DNA of 64,000 nt from Chitinibacter sp046530675 (GTDB lineage: Bacteria; Pseudomonadota; Gammaproteobacteria; Burkholderiales; Chitinibacteraceae), in assembly GCF_046530675.1 (NCBI RefSeq), contig NZ_CP172558.1:1302001-1366000 (forward strand), written 5' to 3'. The notes under the pieces were generated by a model that was not told the origin of the DNA, searched no databases, and saw only the letters and a program-made list of their open reading frames with translations. The number at the start of each line of letters is the position of its first letter. Position 1 is the first letter of the stretch. Shown here in pieces: positions 8,435 through 17,283 of the stretch. Position numbers and translations under genes: made by a program.

Positions 8435-9697
8435 CTACCCATACCGCTGCTGCGCCACCACCGCCAGCCCGCATCCCACACTACCAAAGTGATCGCCTTC
8501 GACGGTTCTGGCTGCGGGAAATGCCGCAGCGAGTGCGGCTCGCAGCGCAGGAACGGCAGACGAGCCGCCGGTGAAAAATAGCGTGTCGACAGCAACGGGC
8601 GCGACGCTCGCTTGCGAGAGAGTGGCTAGTGCCGAAGCACAGACGCGGCGGGTTTCCTGTGCTATCGCGGTCTCGAACTTCTCGCGGCTGATGTTGGTCA
8701 ATAAGCCTTTTTCGGCTTCGATCAGATCGAGTTCGACTTCGAGCCGATCAGACAGCGCAATTTTCGCCTCCTCGACTCGCATTGCCAGATGGTGACCAGC
8801 CTGCTGACGAATGACGCTCAATAGTCGCTCGAAACGTACTTTGTCGACGACTTCGGGCGAAATATCCTGAAAAGTACGCCACATTTTGCGCGTATAGGCG
8901 AAGTTGATCGTGTGCCACGTTGCGAGCTGGAAAAACACGCTGTTCGGAAACTCGGCATTATTACTCAGCAAGCTGCTCATCCCGAGTTCGGGCATCACGC
9001 CGGCGAGCGATAGTCGCTTGTCAAAGTCAGTACCCCCGATATGTACCCCGGCACTGGCCAATAAATCCGCGCTACGGTCGGCAATACCCCGTCGTTCTGG
9101 TGAAAGGCGCACCAGCGAAAAATCCGACGTGCCGCCGCCGATGTCGATAATCAGTACCAGTTCTTCTTTTTCAATCCGCTGCTCATAATCATGCGCGGCG
9201 GCAATCGGCTCGAATTGAAAGCTGACTTCCTTAAAGCCCAAACCACGCGCGATGTCGGCCAGTGTCGCTTGCGCCTGATCGTCGGCGGCCTGATCGTCGT
9301 CGACAAAATGCACCGGGCGACCAAGGACAACCGCATCGAATGTTTGACCCGCCGATTGCTCGGCACGGCGTTTCACTTCGCCAATCAACTGGCCAATCAG
9401 GTTTTTGAATGACAGATGTCGCCCGCCGATTTCGGTACCCGCGTCCATCAGGCTGCTGCCGAGCAGGCTTTTCATCGAACGCATCAAACGGCCTTCATAG
9501 CCTTCGAGGTATTCAGCCAGTGCGGCGCGGCCATAGGCGAGCGTATCTTCTTCCAGATTGAAAAACACTGCCGACGGCAAAGTCAGCTTGCCGTCTTCGA
9601 GCGCCAAAAGTCGGGCCCCCGTTGGCGTGACAATCCCGGCGGTAGAGTTGGAGGTGCCAAAGTCGATGCCGCAGGCGGAGGCTGAAAAAGTATGCAT
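8435..9697 (-). CDS. Hsp70-family ATPase lacking a substrate-binding domain (YegD-like)
   Basis: An actin/Hsp70-fold ATPase of 420 residues. Visible are phosphate loop 1 (GIDFGTSNSTAGI, from residue 10), phosphate loop 2 (IDIGGGTSDFSLV, about 195-207) and the adenosine motif (FFTGGSSAVPALR, near the C-terminus). Nothing follows the ATPase domain, so the peptide-binding and lid domains of DnaK are absent. This is the layout of E. coli YegD, a putative chaperone of unknown client. The gene is divergent from the phosphoesterase and convergent with the cyclase gene, with 78 bases between the two stops. No clear Shine-Dalgarno site precedes the ATG. Confidence 0.85.
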   Translation of the reverse strand: MHTFSASACGIDFGTSNSTAGIVTPTGARLLALEDGKLTLPSAVFFNLEEDTLAYGRAALAEYLEGYEGRLMRSMKSLLGSSLMDAGTEIGGRHLSFKNLIGQLIGEVKRRAEQSAGQTFDAVVLGRPVHFVDDDQAADDQAQATLADIARGLGFKEVSFQFEPIAAAHDYEQRIEKEELVLIIDIGGGTSDFSLVRLSPERRGIADRSADLLASAGVHIGGTDFDKRLSLAGVMPELGMSSLLSNNAEFPNSVFFQLATWHTINFAYTRKMWRTFQDISPEVVDKVRFERLLSVIRQQAGHHLAMRVEEAKIALSDRLEVELDLIEAEKGLLTNISREKFETAIAQETRRVCASALATLSQASVAPVAVDTLFFTGGSSAVPALRAALAAAFPAARTVEGDHFGSVGCGLAVVAQQRYG

Positions 9698-9997
9698 GTC
9701 AAAAACCGGTCAGAAACGCGCTGGTAACGCGGATAAATAAGCCATCAAATCAAGGGGCAAGATGGCAAAGGGCGGGCAAGGCTACGCTGCTTGGCGCGCT
9801 GCGTCAAATGGAAAACCGACCACCGGGACTTGCATAAAGCGCGGAGAGATTTTTCCGCTGCAACTTAGCTCGGACTAGCGGTTTGATGGTATTGCTTTTA
9901 TTTTTGCGTCCGAAAGATTTGCGTCTGATTACGCTGTAGTCGGACATTTTGCAATACAATGTCAGGCAATCGTATTCCCTGAATTTTTGGACGAGCA
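9698..9997. other. Divergent intergenic region (Hsp70-like / phosphoesterase)
   Basis: This 300-bp stretch must hold the promoters of both flanking genes. A TACAAT at about 9954-9959 could be a -10 box for the plus-strand gene, but no good -35 partner is present. I see no CIRCE element, repeat copy or RNA gene. Confidence 0.4.
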
Positions 9998-10687
9998 ATG
10001 ATTTTTTTCTGTGGCGACACGCATGGCCGGTTTGAGCATGTGATCCGCGCGGTGCAGCAGCACCGGCCGGACGCCATCGTTTTGCTCGGCGATATTCAGG
10101 CGCCAAGGCCACTCGACGAAGTGCTGGCCGAGATTCTGGATCTGACCGAGGTATGGTATATCCACGGAAACCATGATACAGATAGCTTCTACGACTATAC
10201 CCACCTGTTTGAATCCAAACTGGCGCACCGTAATTTGCATGGCCGCGTCGTTGAAATTGCCGGCAAGCGTGTCGCCGGCCTGGGCGGAATTTTTCGCGGC
10301 CAGATCTGGATGCCGCCCGCGCATCCGAATTACCCAAGTCAGGCGCATTATCTGGCGCATTGCGGGCAGAGCAATTACTGGCGTGGCGGCTTGCCGCGCA
10401 AACACCGCAGCACGATTTTTTACGCGGATTACCAGAAACTGGCACAGGAAAAAGCCGATATTCTGGTCACGCACGAAGCGCCGAGCTGCCATCCCTATGG
10501 TTTTCATACGCTGGACCAATTGGCGCACAAGCTGGGTGTGCAGCAATCATTTCATGGGCATCAGCACGACTGTATCGACTATCGTCCGCATGATGCGCGG
10601 CTGGGCTTTCAGGCCTACGGCGTGACCCTGCGCGGGATTACCGACGAAAACGGCGTCATCATCGATCAGGGCATCCTGCCTGAGTAA
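9998..10687 (+). CDS. Calcineurin-like metallophosphoesterase
   Basis: A 229-residue soluble two-metal phosphoesterase. All signature blocks of the superfamily are present in order: GDTHG (residues 6-10), LGDIQ (about 30), HGNHD (about 52-56), a THEAP block (about 158) and HGHQHD (about 186-191). The short single-domain layout resembles small Ser/Thr-phosphatase or diadenosine-tetraphosphatase-like proteins, but the substrate cannot be told from sequence alone. It stands alone on the plus strand. No terminator hairpin is evident before the next gene. Confidence 0.85.
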   Translation: MIFFCGDTHGRFEHVIRAVQQHRPDAIVLLGDIQAPRPLDEVLAEILDLTEVWYIHGNHDTDSFYDYTHLFESKLAHRNLHGRVVEIAGKRVAGLGGIFRGQIWMPPAHPNYPSQAHYLAHCGQSNYWRGGLPRKHRSTIFYADYQKLAQEKADILVTHEAPSCHPYGFHTLDQLAHKLGVQQSFHGHQHDCIDYRPHDARLGFQAYGVTLRGITDENGVIIDQGILPE

Positions 10688-10770
10688 TTTCGTCTTGCCG
10701 ATATTCATGCTTCATTCAGCCTCCCCGGCAGATACTGGCGTTAACAAAGTATCTGATAAGGAGAGGCATC

Positions 10771-11196
10771 ATGACTTCATCATTCATCAAACACAGTCTG
10801 GGCGCAGTGGTTCTGCTGCTGGCCAGCTGGTCGGCCAATGCCGCCGACGTCGGCTTTTCGGTCAGTGTGGGCGACCCAAATTTCTATGGCCGCATTGACG
10901 TTGGCCAGTATCGTCCCGAAGTGATTTACACCCGGCCCGTGATCATTCATCAGGCACCGTATGGCTATCCGCCGATCTATTTGCGCGTACCACCCGGACA
11001 CGCTAAGCACTGGCATAAACATTGTGGCTATTACGGCGCTTGTGCCCGTCCGGTTTATTTTGTTCATGACCGCTGGTATCGCGACACGTATCGCACGCGC
11101 TATTACGGACGTGCGGATTCCGGGTATGTCGGTGAGCGCCATCATGGTCACGGACATCATCATGGTGAGCGCCGTCGGCACGGTGATCGCGATTAA
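10771..11196 (+). CDS. Secreted Tyr/His-rich small protein, unknown function
   Basis: A 141-residue protein with a clear signal peptide (cleavage after SANA, about residue 26) and a strong AAGGAGA ribosome site at 10757-10763. The mature part is rich in Tyr, Arg, Pro and His and ends in a histidine cluster (HHGHGHHHGERRRHG), which could bind metal ions such as Ni or Zn. The first mature residues (ADVGFSVSVGDPNFYGRIDVG) resemble small periplasmic hypothetical proteins common in Burkholderiales and Neisseriales. Function unknown. Confidence 0.75.
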   Translation: MTSSFIKHSLGAVVLLLASWSANAADVGFSVSVGDPNFYGRIDVGQYRPEVIYTRPVIIHQAPYGYPPIYLRVPPGHAKHWHKHCGYYGACARPVYFVHDRWYRDTYRTRYYGRADSGYVGERHHGHGHHHGERRRHGDRD

Positions 11197-11228
11197 TGAT
11201 TGATCCTATCCCCTGATGTTTTAAGTGA

Positions 11229-11252
11229 CAGGCGCGGGCAAGCCCGCGCCTG
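11229..11252. terminator. GC-rich hairpin between convergent genes
   Basis: An 11-bp perfect inverted repeat (11229-11239 with 11242-11252, CAGGCGCGGGC) separates the convergent secreted-protein and PepSY genes. There is no T-run on either exit side, so terminator function is only a guess. Confidence 0.45.
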
Positions 11253-11278
11253 CAAAAATTCAACTCAAGAAGGCCGGG

Positions 11279-12517
11279 TCAATCGTGCTTTTTCTGCCGT
11301 CCCCGGTGTTTTTTCCACCAGATATACACGCCGGTGACGCTGAGCATGGCGACGATGAGGCCGAAGATTGACATCATGATCCGTCCCGGCAATCCCAGAA
11401 TCCGTCCTGAATGCAGCGGAAATTGCGCCTGGACAAACACATCGGCGGCGCTGCCTTGCCACGGTTGTTTGGCGCCCAGAATCTGGCCGCTGTCACCGTC
11501 GAGATAAAGCTGAGGATGGCCGACGCCACCCGCGCCATGATCGTCATCGGGGCGGTAAAAAGCGATGGCGTAAACATTGGTCCAGCGATCATAAAAGACG
11601 CTGCCCGCTGGTGCTGTCCATTGGCGTTGCACCGCTTCAACGCTGGCGGCAGCAACCGCTGCGGGGGCATTGAGTTTTGGCTGATGCGCGATACTGGCTG
11701 GCGTGCGCGTGTCAAACGGCGTAGGTGTCACGTCGGAAACCAGACTCATCGCCGGGAAAAACACTTCGCGGTACAGATTGAGCGAAAAAGCAGTAAACGC
11801 AACGATAAACAGCAGCCCCCAAGTCCATAAACTACCGGCACGATGCAGGTCGAAATTGATTTTGTAAGGGCCACTGCCCCAGCGGATTTTCCACGCTGGT
11901 TTCCAACGTGCAAACCAGCTTTTTTTCGGCTGCGTGACTGGTTTGGCAGGATTTGCGCTGGCGCGGCGACGCGCAGGGAAGGTCAGCAGCGCGCCGGTAA
12001 AGCAATCAATCGTCCAGATCAGCGCGATCACGCCCAAGAGCCAGACGCCCCAGCGATCCGAACCCCAGAAAGCCGGAATATGCAGGCTGTAATGCAGTTT
12101 ATATAAAAACGACACCAGATTTTCGCTGCTGATCGGCCAGACTGCGCCCCATTCGCGCTTGCCAAGCTCTTGGCCGCTCACCGGGTCGACGAAAATCTGA
12201 TTAAAGCCGGGCTGGGTCAACGCGCCGGTTTTGGCGTCTTGTGCCGGTTCGGCCCAGAACATCAGCGATTTGCCGCTTTCGGCTTGTAGTGTGAAAAAAG
12301 TGATTTTAATTTGCGGGTAGCGCTGTTCGAGCTCGGTCGCCAGCTCAAGCGGATTTTTGCTGCTTCCTGTGCTTGTTGCGGCCATTAGGTGCGGATTAAG
12401 CACATCATCGAGCTCGTGATCCCAGGAAATAATCGCGCCGGTTAGCCCGGTAATGAGTAAAAAACCGGCCAGTAAAAGGCCGACATAGCGGTGCAGCAGA
12501 ACGAGCCAGTGTCGCAT
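11279..12517 (-). CDS. PepSY-associated membrane protein, iron-uptake context
   Basis: An inner-membrane protein of about 412 residues with the PepSY-TM layout. The N-terminal helix opens MRHWLVLLHRYVGLLLAGFLL, a typical di-haem/PepSY_TM start. PepSY-like periplasmic segments and three further membrane helices follow (about 140, 195 and 375), and the tail is basic. Members of this family sit beside TonB-dependent receptors and are thought to act as siderophore reductases, as shown for FoxB-type proteins. ATG 12517 is chosen because a GAGGG site lies about 7 bases upstream. A TTG further upstream lies inside the terminator hairpin of the receptor gene, so it is not used. The gene follows the siderophore receptor, separated by that terminator. 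Confidence 0.85.
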   Translation of the reverse strand: MRHWLVLLHRYVGLLLAGFLLITGLTGAIISWDHELDDVLNPHLMAATSTGSSKNPLELATELEQRYPQIKITFFTLQAESGKSLMFWAEPAQDAKTGALTQPGFNQIFVDPVSGQELGKREWGAVWPISSENLVSFLYKLHYSLHIPAFWGSDRWGVWLLGVIALIWTIDCFTGALLTFPARRRASANPAKPVTQPKKSWFARWKPAWKIRWGSGPYKINFDLHRAGSLWTWGLLFIVAFTAFSLNLYREVFFPAMSLVSDVTPTPFDTRTPASIAHQPKLNAPAAVAAASVEAVQRQWTAPAGSVFYDRWTNVYAIAFYRPDDDHGAGGVGHPQLYLDGDSGQILGAKQPWQGSAADVFVQAQFPLHSGRILGLPGRIMMSIFGLIVAMLSVTGVYIWWKKHRGRQKKHD

Positions 12518-12530
12518 GGGATTACCCTCA

Positions 12531-12563
12531 AAAAAACACCACACCTTGCCCGGCAAGGTGTGG
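12531..12563 (-). terminator. Terminator between siderophore receptor and PepSY gene
   Basis: Read on the minus strand, a 12-bp stem (12552-12563 with 12539-12550) is followed by TG and a run of six T residues. It lies 33 bases after the receptor stop and just before the PepSY ribosome site, so it may attenuate read-through. Confidence 0.8.
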
Positions 12564-12595
12564 TGGAAGTTGCTATTACGGTGGGATTCGGAGGA

Positions 12596-14752
12596 TTAAT
12601 ACTTCCAGTTGACCGAGGCGCTAAAGCTGCGTGGTGCGCCGTAGAAACCTTGGCCGTAGCTGCCCCAGTACAGGCTGCTGATGTATTTTTCGTCGGTGAC
12701 ATTATTGATATTCAGCGTCGCGCTGAAGTCTTCATTAATGTCATAACGCGCCATCAGGCTCAGCAAGGCGTAGCTGCCTTGCTCAATCGTGCCTGCGCCA
12801 GCTTTGGCATGAATCGCATCTTGCCAGCTGACATTGCCGCCCACTTTGATTGCGGGCGCAAAGGGCAGGCGGTAAGTCGTGCTCAGGCGCAGCAAATTGC
12901 GTGGCAAATAGGTGCGAACGTCTTCACCTGCTGGGTTTTCCAGCGAGAGGTGGGTGTAGCCCAGATTAGCTTGCCAGTCGCTGGTGATTTGGCCGGAAAC
13001 ATCGAACTGAACACCGCGTGATTCGGCGTCAATGCCGGTGTAATACGCTTTGAAGTTAGCATCGTAGCCAGCCTGTTCGGCCAGATTGCGTTGCTCGGTT
13101 GCGAAGTAGGCCAAAGACGCGTTCAGCGTGTTATTAAAGAAAGCCGCTTTTACCCCGGCTTCGCTGCTTTTACCTTCAACGGGTGCCAGAACATCGCCGC
13201 TGACATTGGTTTCGTGCTGCGGATCGAAAATGCGGGTATGGCTGGCATAAACCGAGAAATTGCTGTTCAAGTCATAAGTCACACCGACATACGGGGTGGT
13301 GTCGCTGGCGCTGGTTGCGCGTGAAGTGCCATAAGAAACGCCGGTGATATCCACATTGGTCCAGCGTGCGCCGACGATGACTTTCAGCGGGTCGGCCAGA
13401 TTCAGGCGGCTGGCCAGGTAAACGCTCTGACGTTTGTCTTTGAAATCACTGGTATCGAACCTCGCGTCAAATGTAGGCTTGGTATAGTGCCCATCCCAGC
13501 CGAGCAGCGGTGGCAAAGCTGTTCCGATGCCTTGGCCATAACCCGACCATTCTGCTTTTTTCGATTGCGACAGATTACCGCCAACGCTGATGTCGTGCTT
13601 GCGGCCAGCGACTTCAACTTGACCACTGAATGCCAGATCGGCGATGTCCTGCTTGGTTTTCATCGTGTACGCCGACGGGTAGCTGTACAAGCCCAAGCCC
13701 GTCTGTGCATCCGGCGTGCCGTAGACGTAGAACAATTCGCTCTCGCTATCGAATTCATTGTGCGTGTAAACCAGTTTGGCCGACCAGTCTTGCGCTAGCT
13801 TTTGCGTAATTTCGGCAAAGGCGGTTTTGCTCCCCGAATCCATGTATGCCCAGTCGGCAGCCGTGCTCGTTGACCTTGGGTAGTTGGTCGGCGTGCCGTC
13901 GGTATTAATCAATGGCAAAGCGCCCCACATCGGGCTGTCGACCCGGGTTTCCTGCTGCGTATAACCGACGCTCAGCAGCGTGGTGTCGGTGAGATCGGCT
14001 TCGATGATGCCGGAAATCACGCCTTTATCGCGGCCATAGCGATCCAGATACGATTCTTTGGTTTCCAGCGCGGCGATCAATCGGGCGCGAACGCGACCCG
14101 ATTCGCTCAAGGGCGCTGAAATATCAGCTTCGGCGCGATAATTCTGCCAAGAGCCTGCGCTGATGCTGGCATTGGCGGCAAAAGTATCGGTTGGCCGTTT
14201 ACGAACGAAGTTGACTGCTGCGGACGGCATGCCAGTACCGGTCATCAAACCGTTGGCACCGTAAACGACGTCGACGCGGTCATAAATCACGGTATCAATA
14301 TCGCCATTGACCAGATCATCGCTAAACGGCACACCAATGCCGTCAATTTGGAAGTTGGTGACGTCAAAACCGCGTGAAGTGTAGTAAGTGCGGTCGGTTT
14401 CAATGCGCTCGACGGTCACGCCTGCGCTGTATGACAGCACATCATTGACGCTATTGAGGCCAAAATCTTCGATCTGGCTACGGCTGATGACCGAGACCGT
14501 TTGCGGCGTTTCGCGCAAACTCAAATCGAGCTTGTTTGCTGATTTGCTTTTGGTTGTCGTGTAGAGGCCAGTCGCTTCGGTCGAAGGTGTCGCCGTGCTA
14601 TCGGCAGTGACGCTGACTTCGGCGAGCGTGACTTCATCGGCGGCGTGAACCAGTGGCGTAAAGCTTAAAGCAGCCAGCAAGGCCGCTAGCGGTTTAAGGC
14701 GGATGCGTTTGAGCGGCATCGCGTTGGCTGCTGGATGGGGTTGGAAGTGCAT
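12596..14752 (-). CDS. TonB-dependent siderophore receptor
   Basis: An outer-membrane beta-barrel receptor of 718 residues that imports a ferric siderophore using TonB energy. A basic N-terminus and hydrophobic stretch ending LVHAADE give the signal peptide. A TonB-box-like stretch (EVTLAEVSVTA) precedes a plug domain (about residues 60-185, with the ETPQTVSVISRSQIEDF and SAGVTVERIETDR blocks of the FpvA/FhuE/FoxA group). The barrel ends in the usual aromatic residue (VNWKY). ATG 14752 is chosen because a CCGGAG site lies about 8 bases upstream. A Fur-like palindrome (14853-14871) is about 100 bases upstream. The hydroxamate siderophore operon 5.5 kb away makes its product the likely ligand. 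Confidence 0.92.
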   Translation of the reverse strand: MHFQPHPAANAMPLKRIRLKPLAALLAALSFTPLVHAADEVTLAEVSVTADSTATPSTEATGLYTTTKSKSANKLDLSLRETPQTVSVISRSQIEDFGLNSVNDVLSYSAGVTVERIETDRTYYTSRGFDVTNFQIDGIGVPFSDDLVNGDIDTVIYDRVDVVYGANGLMTGTGMPSAAVNFVRKRPTDTFAANASISAGSWQNYRAEADISAPLSESGRVRARLIAALETKESYLDRYGRDKGVISGIIEADLTDTTLLSVGYTQQETRVDSPMWGALPLINTDGTPTNYPRSTSTAADWAYMDSGSKTAFAEITQKLAQDWSAKLVYTHNEFDSESELFYVYGTPDAQTGLGLYSYPSAYTMKTKQDIADLAFSGQVEVAGRKHDISVGGNLSQSKKAEWSGYGQGIGTALPPLLGWDGHYTKPTFDARFDTSDFKDKRQSVYLASRLNLADPLKVIVGARWTNVDITGVSYGTSRATSASDTTPYVGVTYDLNSNFSVYASHTRIFDPQHETNVSGDVLAPVEGKSSEAGVKAAFFNNTLNASLAYFATEQRNLAEQAGYDANFKAYYTGIDAESRGVQFDVSGQITSDWQANLGYTHLSLENPAGEDVRTYLPRNLLRLSTTYRLPFAPAIKVGGNVSWQDAIHAKAGAGTIEQGSYALLSLMARYDINEDFSATLNINNVTDEKYISSLYWGSYGQGFYGAPRSFSASVNWKY

Positions 14753-14852
14753 GATTGAAACTCCGGAATTCGATTGCTTTGCGGCAAGAGCCAAACAAGC
14801 CACGCAAATACTCGTACGCGATGACTTGGGTTAAATTGAGAATACGAATTGT

Positions 14853-14871
14853 AATGATACTAATTATCATT
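14853..14871 (-). promoter_or_regulatory. Fur box upstream of siderophore receptor
   Basis: AATGATACTAATTATCATT is a 19-bp site with perfect 7-bp arms (AATGATA/TATCATT) around a 5-bp centre. It matches the Fur consensus closely and lies about 100 bases before the receptor start. Confidence 0.85.
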
Positions 14872-14937
14872 TGCAATGGTGCGATGTAGTTTGATTGCAC
14901 GATGCCGCATCTTATTCATTGATAGGGATGTATTGCT

Positions 14938-14947
14938 GGGGGGGGGG
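14938..14947. repeat. G10 homopolymer tract
   Basis: Ten consecutive G residues on the plus strand (C on the transcribed minus strand) lie between the DUF1513 stop and the receptor Fur box. Such tracts are slippage-prone. Confidence 0.9.
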
Positions 14948-14974
14948 CGAGCAGGGGCTTGAGGCAGCAATAGC

Positions 14975-16045
14975 TCAGGCGAGAATCAGATGGTTATCCC
15001 ATTGTCTACGGGTATATTGTTCAAGCGCTTTTACAGTATTGCTTGCGGGGCTATACCCGTAGATGCTACCGGCTTCGCTGCTGATCCACGCTTGCTGGCC
15101 ATTGCTGGCGATTCCGGCAGGACGCTCAATGCTGATGCTTTCAAGCGGCGTGCCGTCGCTGCGCCAGCGCGCCAGTTGGCCGCCGCGCAAGGCGCTGATC
15201 AGAAACTGATTGCCGACTGCGGCGATGCTTGCGCCGTAGCCCATCAGTTTGGGCGTTTGCTGCGCAATCACCAGCTCGCTTGCGCCGGGGCGCAAATAGG
15301 CGAGCAGCGGCGCTTCGCTGTGTTGAGCAACGCTGGCGTATTCGGCCTGCATCGCAACGCCGAGCGTGCCGTCGCTGGCGAGCGCCAGATGGCGCAAACT
15401 CAGCGCCTTATCGGCCAGCTCATATTGCGCCAGCGCTTTGCCGCTCGGCCAATCGAGCAAAGTCAGATTGGCGCTCATCGCGCCGCGATTGAGTTTGGCG
15501 CGCCCCGTTTCGGGTAAAGTCAGGATGCCACCGTTGGCAACGGCCAGTATCTTGCCCGGCACTAGCCACAGCAACTCATGTGGGCCTATACCCTGAGTGG
15601 GCATTTCGCCCAGGCGTCGTAAAGTTGCCGCGTCGTACAGCCCCAAAACGCCTTGGCCGCTTTCGTCATTATTTTCGGTCGTCAGCAGCGTATTGCCATC
15701 GGGCGACAAAAGCGCGTGGCCGAAAAAATGTCGGTCAAATTCGGCGTCAACGAGTTTGAGCAATTCGCCGCGCTGCCAATTGATTTTCGCCAGCCAGCTC
15801 CCTTGGCGGCGGCTGACGACGATGGCTTCGCCCTTGCTTAGCGGCACAATGCCATGACCCCGGCCGGGCAAATTGATCGCCGCGCTCTGCGGCGTATTAA
15901 GCGCGACCCGGCCTACACCTTGCGCGCCATCGCCCAAGTGGGCGCTGAGCAAAACCGGCTCGGATTCAGCCGCGCCCGCCAGCGCGCTATAGCCCAGACT
16001 CGATAAGCTCAGCGCAGCGAATTGGAGGAAATGGCGACGGTTCAC
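14975..16045 (-). CDS. DUF1513 periplasmic protein (iron-associated, Tat signal)
   Basis: A 356-residue exported protein. The N-terminus MNRRHFLQFAALSLSSLG carries a twin-arginine motif followed by a hydrophobic stretch and AGAAES. The remainder is a beta-propeller-like DUF1513 protein with repeated short motifs such as GHALLSPDGNTLLTTEN and GPHELLWLVPGKILAVANGG. DUF1513 genes are normally found last in an imelysin / di-haem oxidoreductase / imelysin cluster, as here, and are thought to take part in periplasmic iron handling. The biochemical role is unproven. The start lies just past the stop of the upstream imelysin gene, so the two are co-translated. Confidence 0.85.
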   Translation of the reverse strand: MNRRHFLQFAALSLSSLGYSALAGAAESEPVLLSAHLGDGAQGVGRVALNTPQSAAINLPGRGHGIVPLSKGEAIVVSRRQGSWLAKINWQRGELLKLVDAEFDRHFFGHALLSPDGNTLLTTENNDESGQGVLGLYDAATLRRLGEMPTQGIGPHELLWLVPGKILAVANGGILTLPETGRAKLNRGAMSANLTLLDWPSGKALAQYELADKALSLRHLALASDGTLGVAMQAEYASVAQHSEAPLLAYLRPGASELVIAQQTPKLMGYGASIAAVGNQFLISALRGGQLARWRSDGTPLESISIERPAGIASNGQQAWISSEAGSIYGYSPASNTVKALEQYTRRQWDNHLILA

Positions 16046-16047
16046 GG

Positions 16048-17058
16048 TTAATCCCCATCACCCTCAGTAAAACCCAGACTCAAATCGAGCTTTTCGGCGA
16101 TCTGGTTTTGCAGCCGGGCTTTGCTTTGCTGTACCGCTTTGTAGCAAGCACTGCGAGCTTTGCCGCTGGCTTTGGCGAGCGAAGTCGGCAGTGCGCCGCA
16201 CAGTGATCTGGCTTGTGCAATATCGGCGCGCATCGCTTTGGCGAGCGCGGCTTCGCCGTCTTTTTCCAGTTGCAGATTAATGCCTTCAATTGCTTGGGCA
16301 AAGCCGGCAAATTGCGCCAGAAATTGCGCTTTTTCGCTGCCGCTGCGCCATTCGACAAACTGATCGGCGTTAACCTCATCGGCGGTCGGCATGCGTTTGA
16401 GCAGGCCGGTCAGGCTGGCGAGCATCAGGTTCACGTGTTCCGAATACATATTCTGGCGAAAGAAGGGATTTTCAGCGCCCAGCTCTGCGCGGTAAATGCG
16501 CCAGCCTTCGTCGAGCGTGTGCGTTTCGGTCGCGATTTGGCGGCTGATTTTGGCCAGATAGTCGCAGCGGGCGGGTGTTTTCAGGCTGGCCAGAATAGCG
16601 GCTGGCGATGAGCTCGCTACGCCGTCGCCCCACAATAAATATTCAGCCGCAGCCAAGCCTTGCGCTGCGACATTACCTTCGCCACCTGCAATCGCGCTAT
16701 TGAGTTCGGGCAGGCGGATAGGACGAAAGTCGATTTTTCGTCCTAAACGCGCCAAAACCATAGGGCCAGCGGGGGCACCGTCGAGCGAGCGCCAGGCGGT
16801 ACTTGCTGCCAGCCACGCAGTGCGCGTTTGCGTCAGTTTGGCCGCGTCAGGCTGAGTGCACAGCGCTGCGGCGCTGCTCGCCAATTGGTCGGCGGCCTGG
16901 GTGAGTGAAGCGTGGCGCGGCAAATAGCCTTGATCCAGCCAAGCTTGTGCAGCGGCAATATCGGGCATCGCGCCGCTGGGCGCGTCGTCTTCAGCCCAGA
17001 CGCAGTTCAGCGTGGCCAGGAAACTGAAAGCCAGCAATGTTTGAGTCAGTTTATTCAT
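16048..17058 (-). CDS. Imelysin-family periplasmic protein, variant lacking the motif histidine
   Basis: A 336-residue protein with a signal peptide (ends about VWAEDD) and the all-helical imelysin (peptidase M75-like) fold, tied to iron uptake. The family signature GxHxxE reads GLAAAE here (Gly134 to Glu139), so the histidine is replaced by Ala136 while Glu139 and the following YLLWG are kept. The paralogue at 18905-20038 has the complete motif. The pair may therefore divide the work, with one metal-binding and one structural or partner-binding member, which is inference. The gene is followed at once by the DUF1513 gene and preceded by an inverted-repeat element (17142-17251) that separates it from the oxidoreductase. 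Confidence 0.85.
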   Translation of the reverse strand: MNKLTQTLLAFSFLATLNCVWAEDDAPSGAMPDIAAAQAWLDQGYLPRHASLTQAADQLASSAAALCTQPDAAKLTQTRTAWLAASTAWRSLDGAPAGPMVLARLGRKIDFRPIRLPELNSAIAGGEGNVAAQGLAAAEYLLWGDGVASSSPAAILASLKTPARCDYLAKISRQIATETHTLDEGWRIYRAELGAENPFFRQNMYSEHVNLMLASLTGLLKRMPTADEVNADQFVEWRSGSEKAQFLAQFAGFAQAIEGINLQLEKDGEAALAKAMRADIAQARSLCGALPTSLAKASGKARSACYKAVQQSKARLQNQIAEKLDLSLGFTEGDGD

Positions 17059-17141
17059 ATTGCCCTCTTTAATGGCAGGAATAAGGTAGCGCCATCACGG
17101 TAATTGATCACGCTGCGTGCAAGTGGCGATGTTTTGCCGTG

Positions 17142-17251
17142 TTCCCCCCTTTGCAAAAGGGGGGGCTAGGGGGGATTTCTGCACTATTTGACATCTTGGC
17201 TGCTGAAGCCGTGTCAAATCCCCCTTAATCCCCCTTTAAAAAGGGGGAAAC
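17142..17251. mobile_element. MITE-like inverted-repeat element in the imelysin operon
   Basis: About 110 bp with imperfect terminal inverted repeats of some 36 bp. Each arm contains C-runs and G-runs (CCCCCTTTxxAAAGGGGG followed by AGGGGGATTT). An inner inverted repeat ATTTGACA (17186-17193) / TGTCAAAT (17212-17219) flanks a 19-nt centre. No ORF is inside. It looks like a non-autonomous, hairpin-forming element. Confidence 0.7.
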
Positions 17252-17283
17252 TACTGTAGCAGCGCTTCGGTGTTGTGGTTCTT

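Noticed and set aside
17142..17251. CRISPR array
   Set aside because: The C/G-run repeats are an inverted pair, not direct repeats with unique spacers. I saw no CRISPR array or cas gene anywhere in the window.
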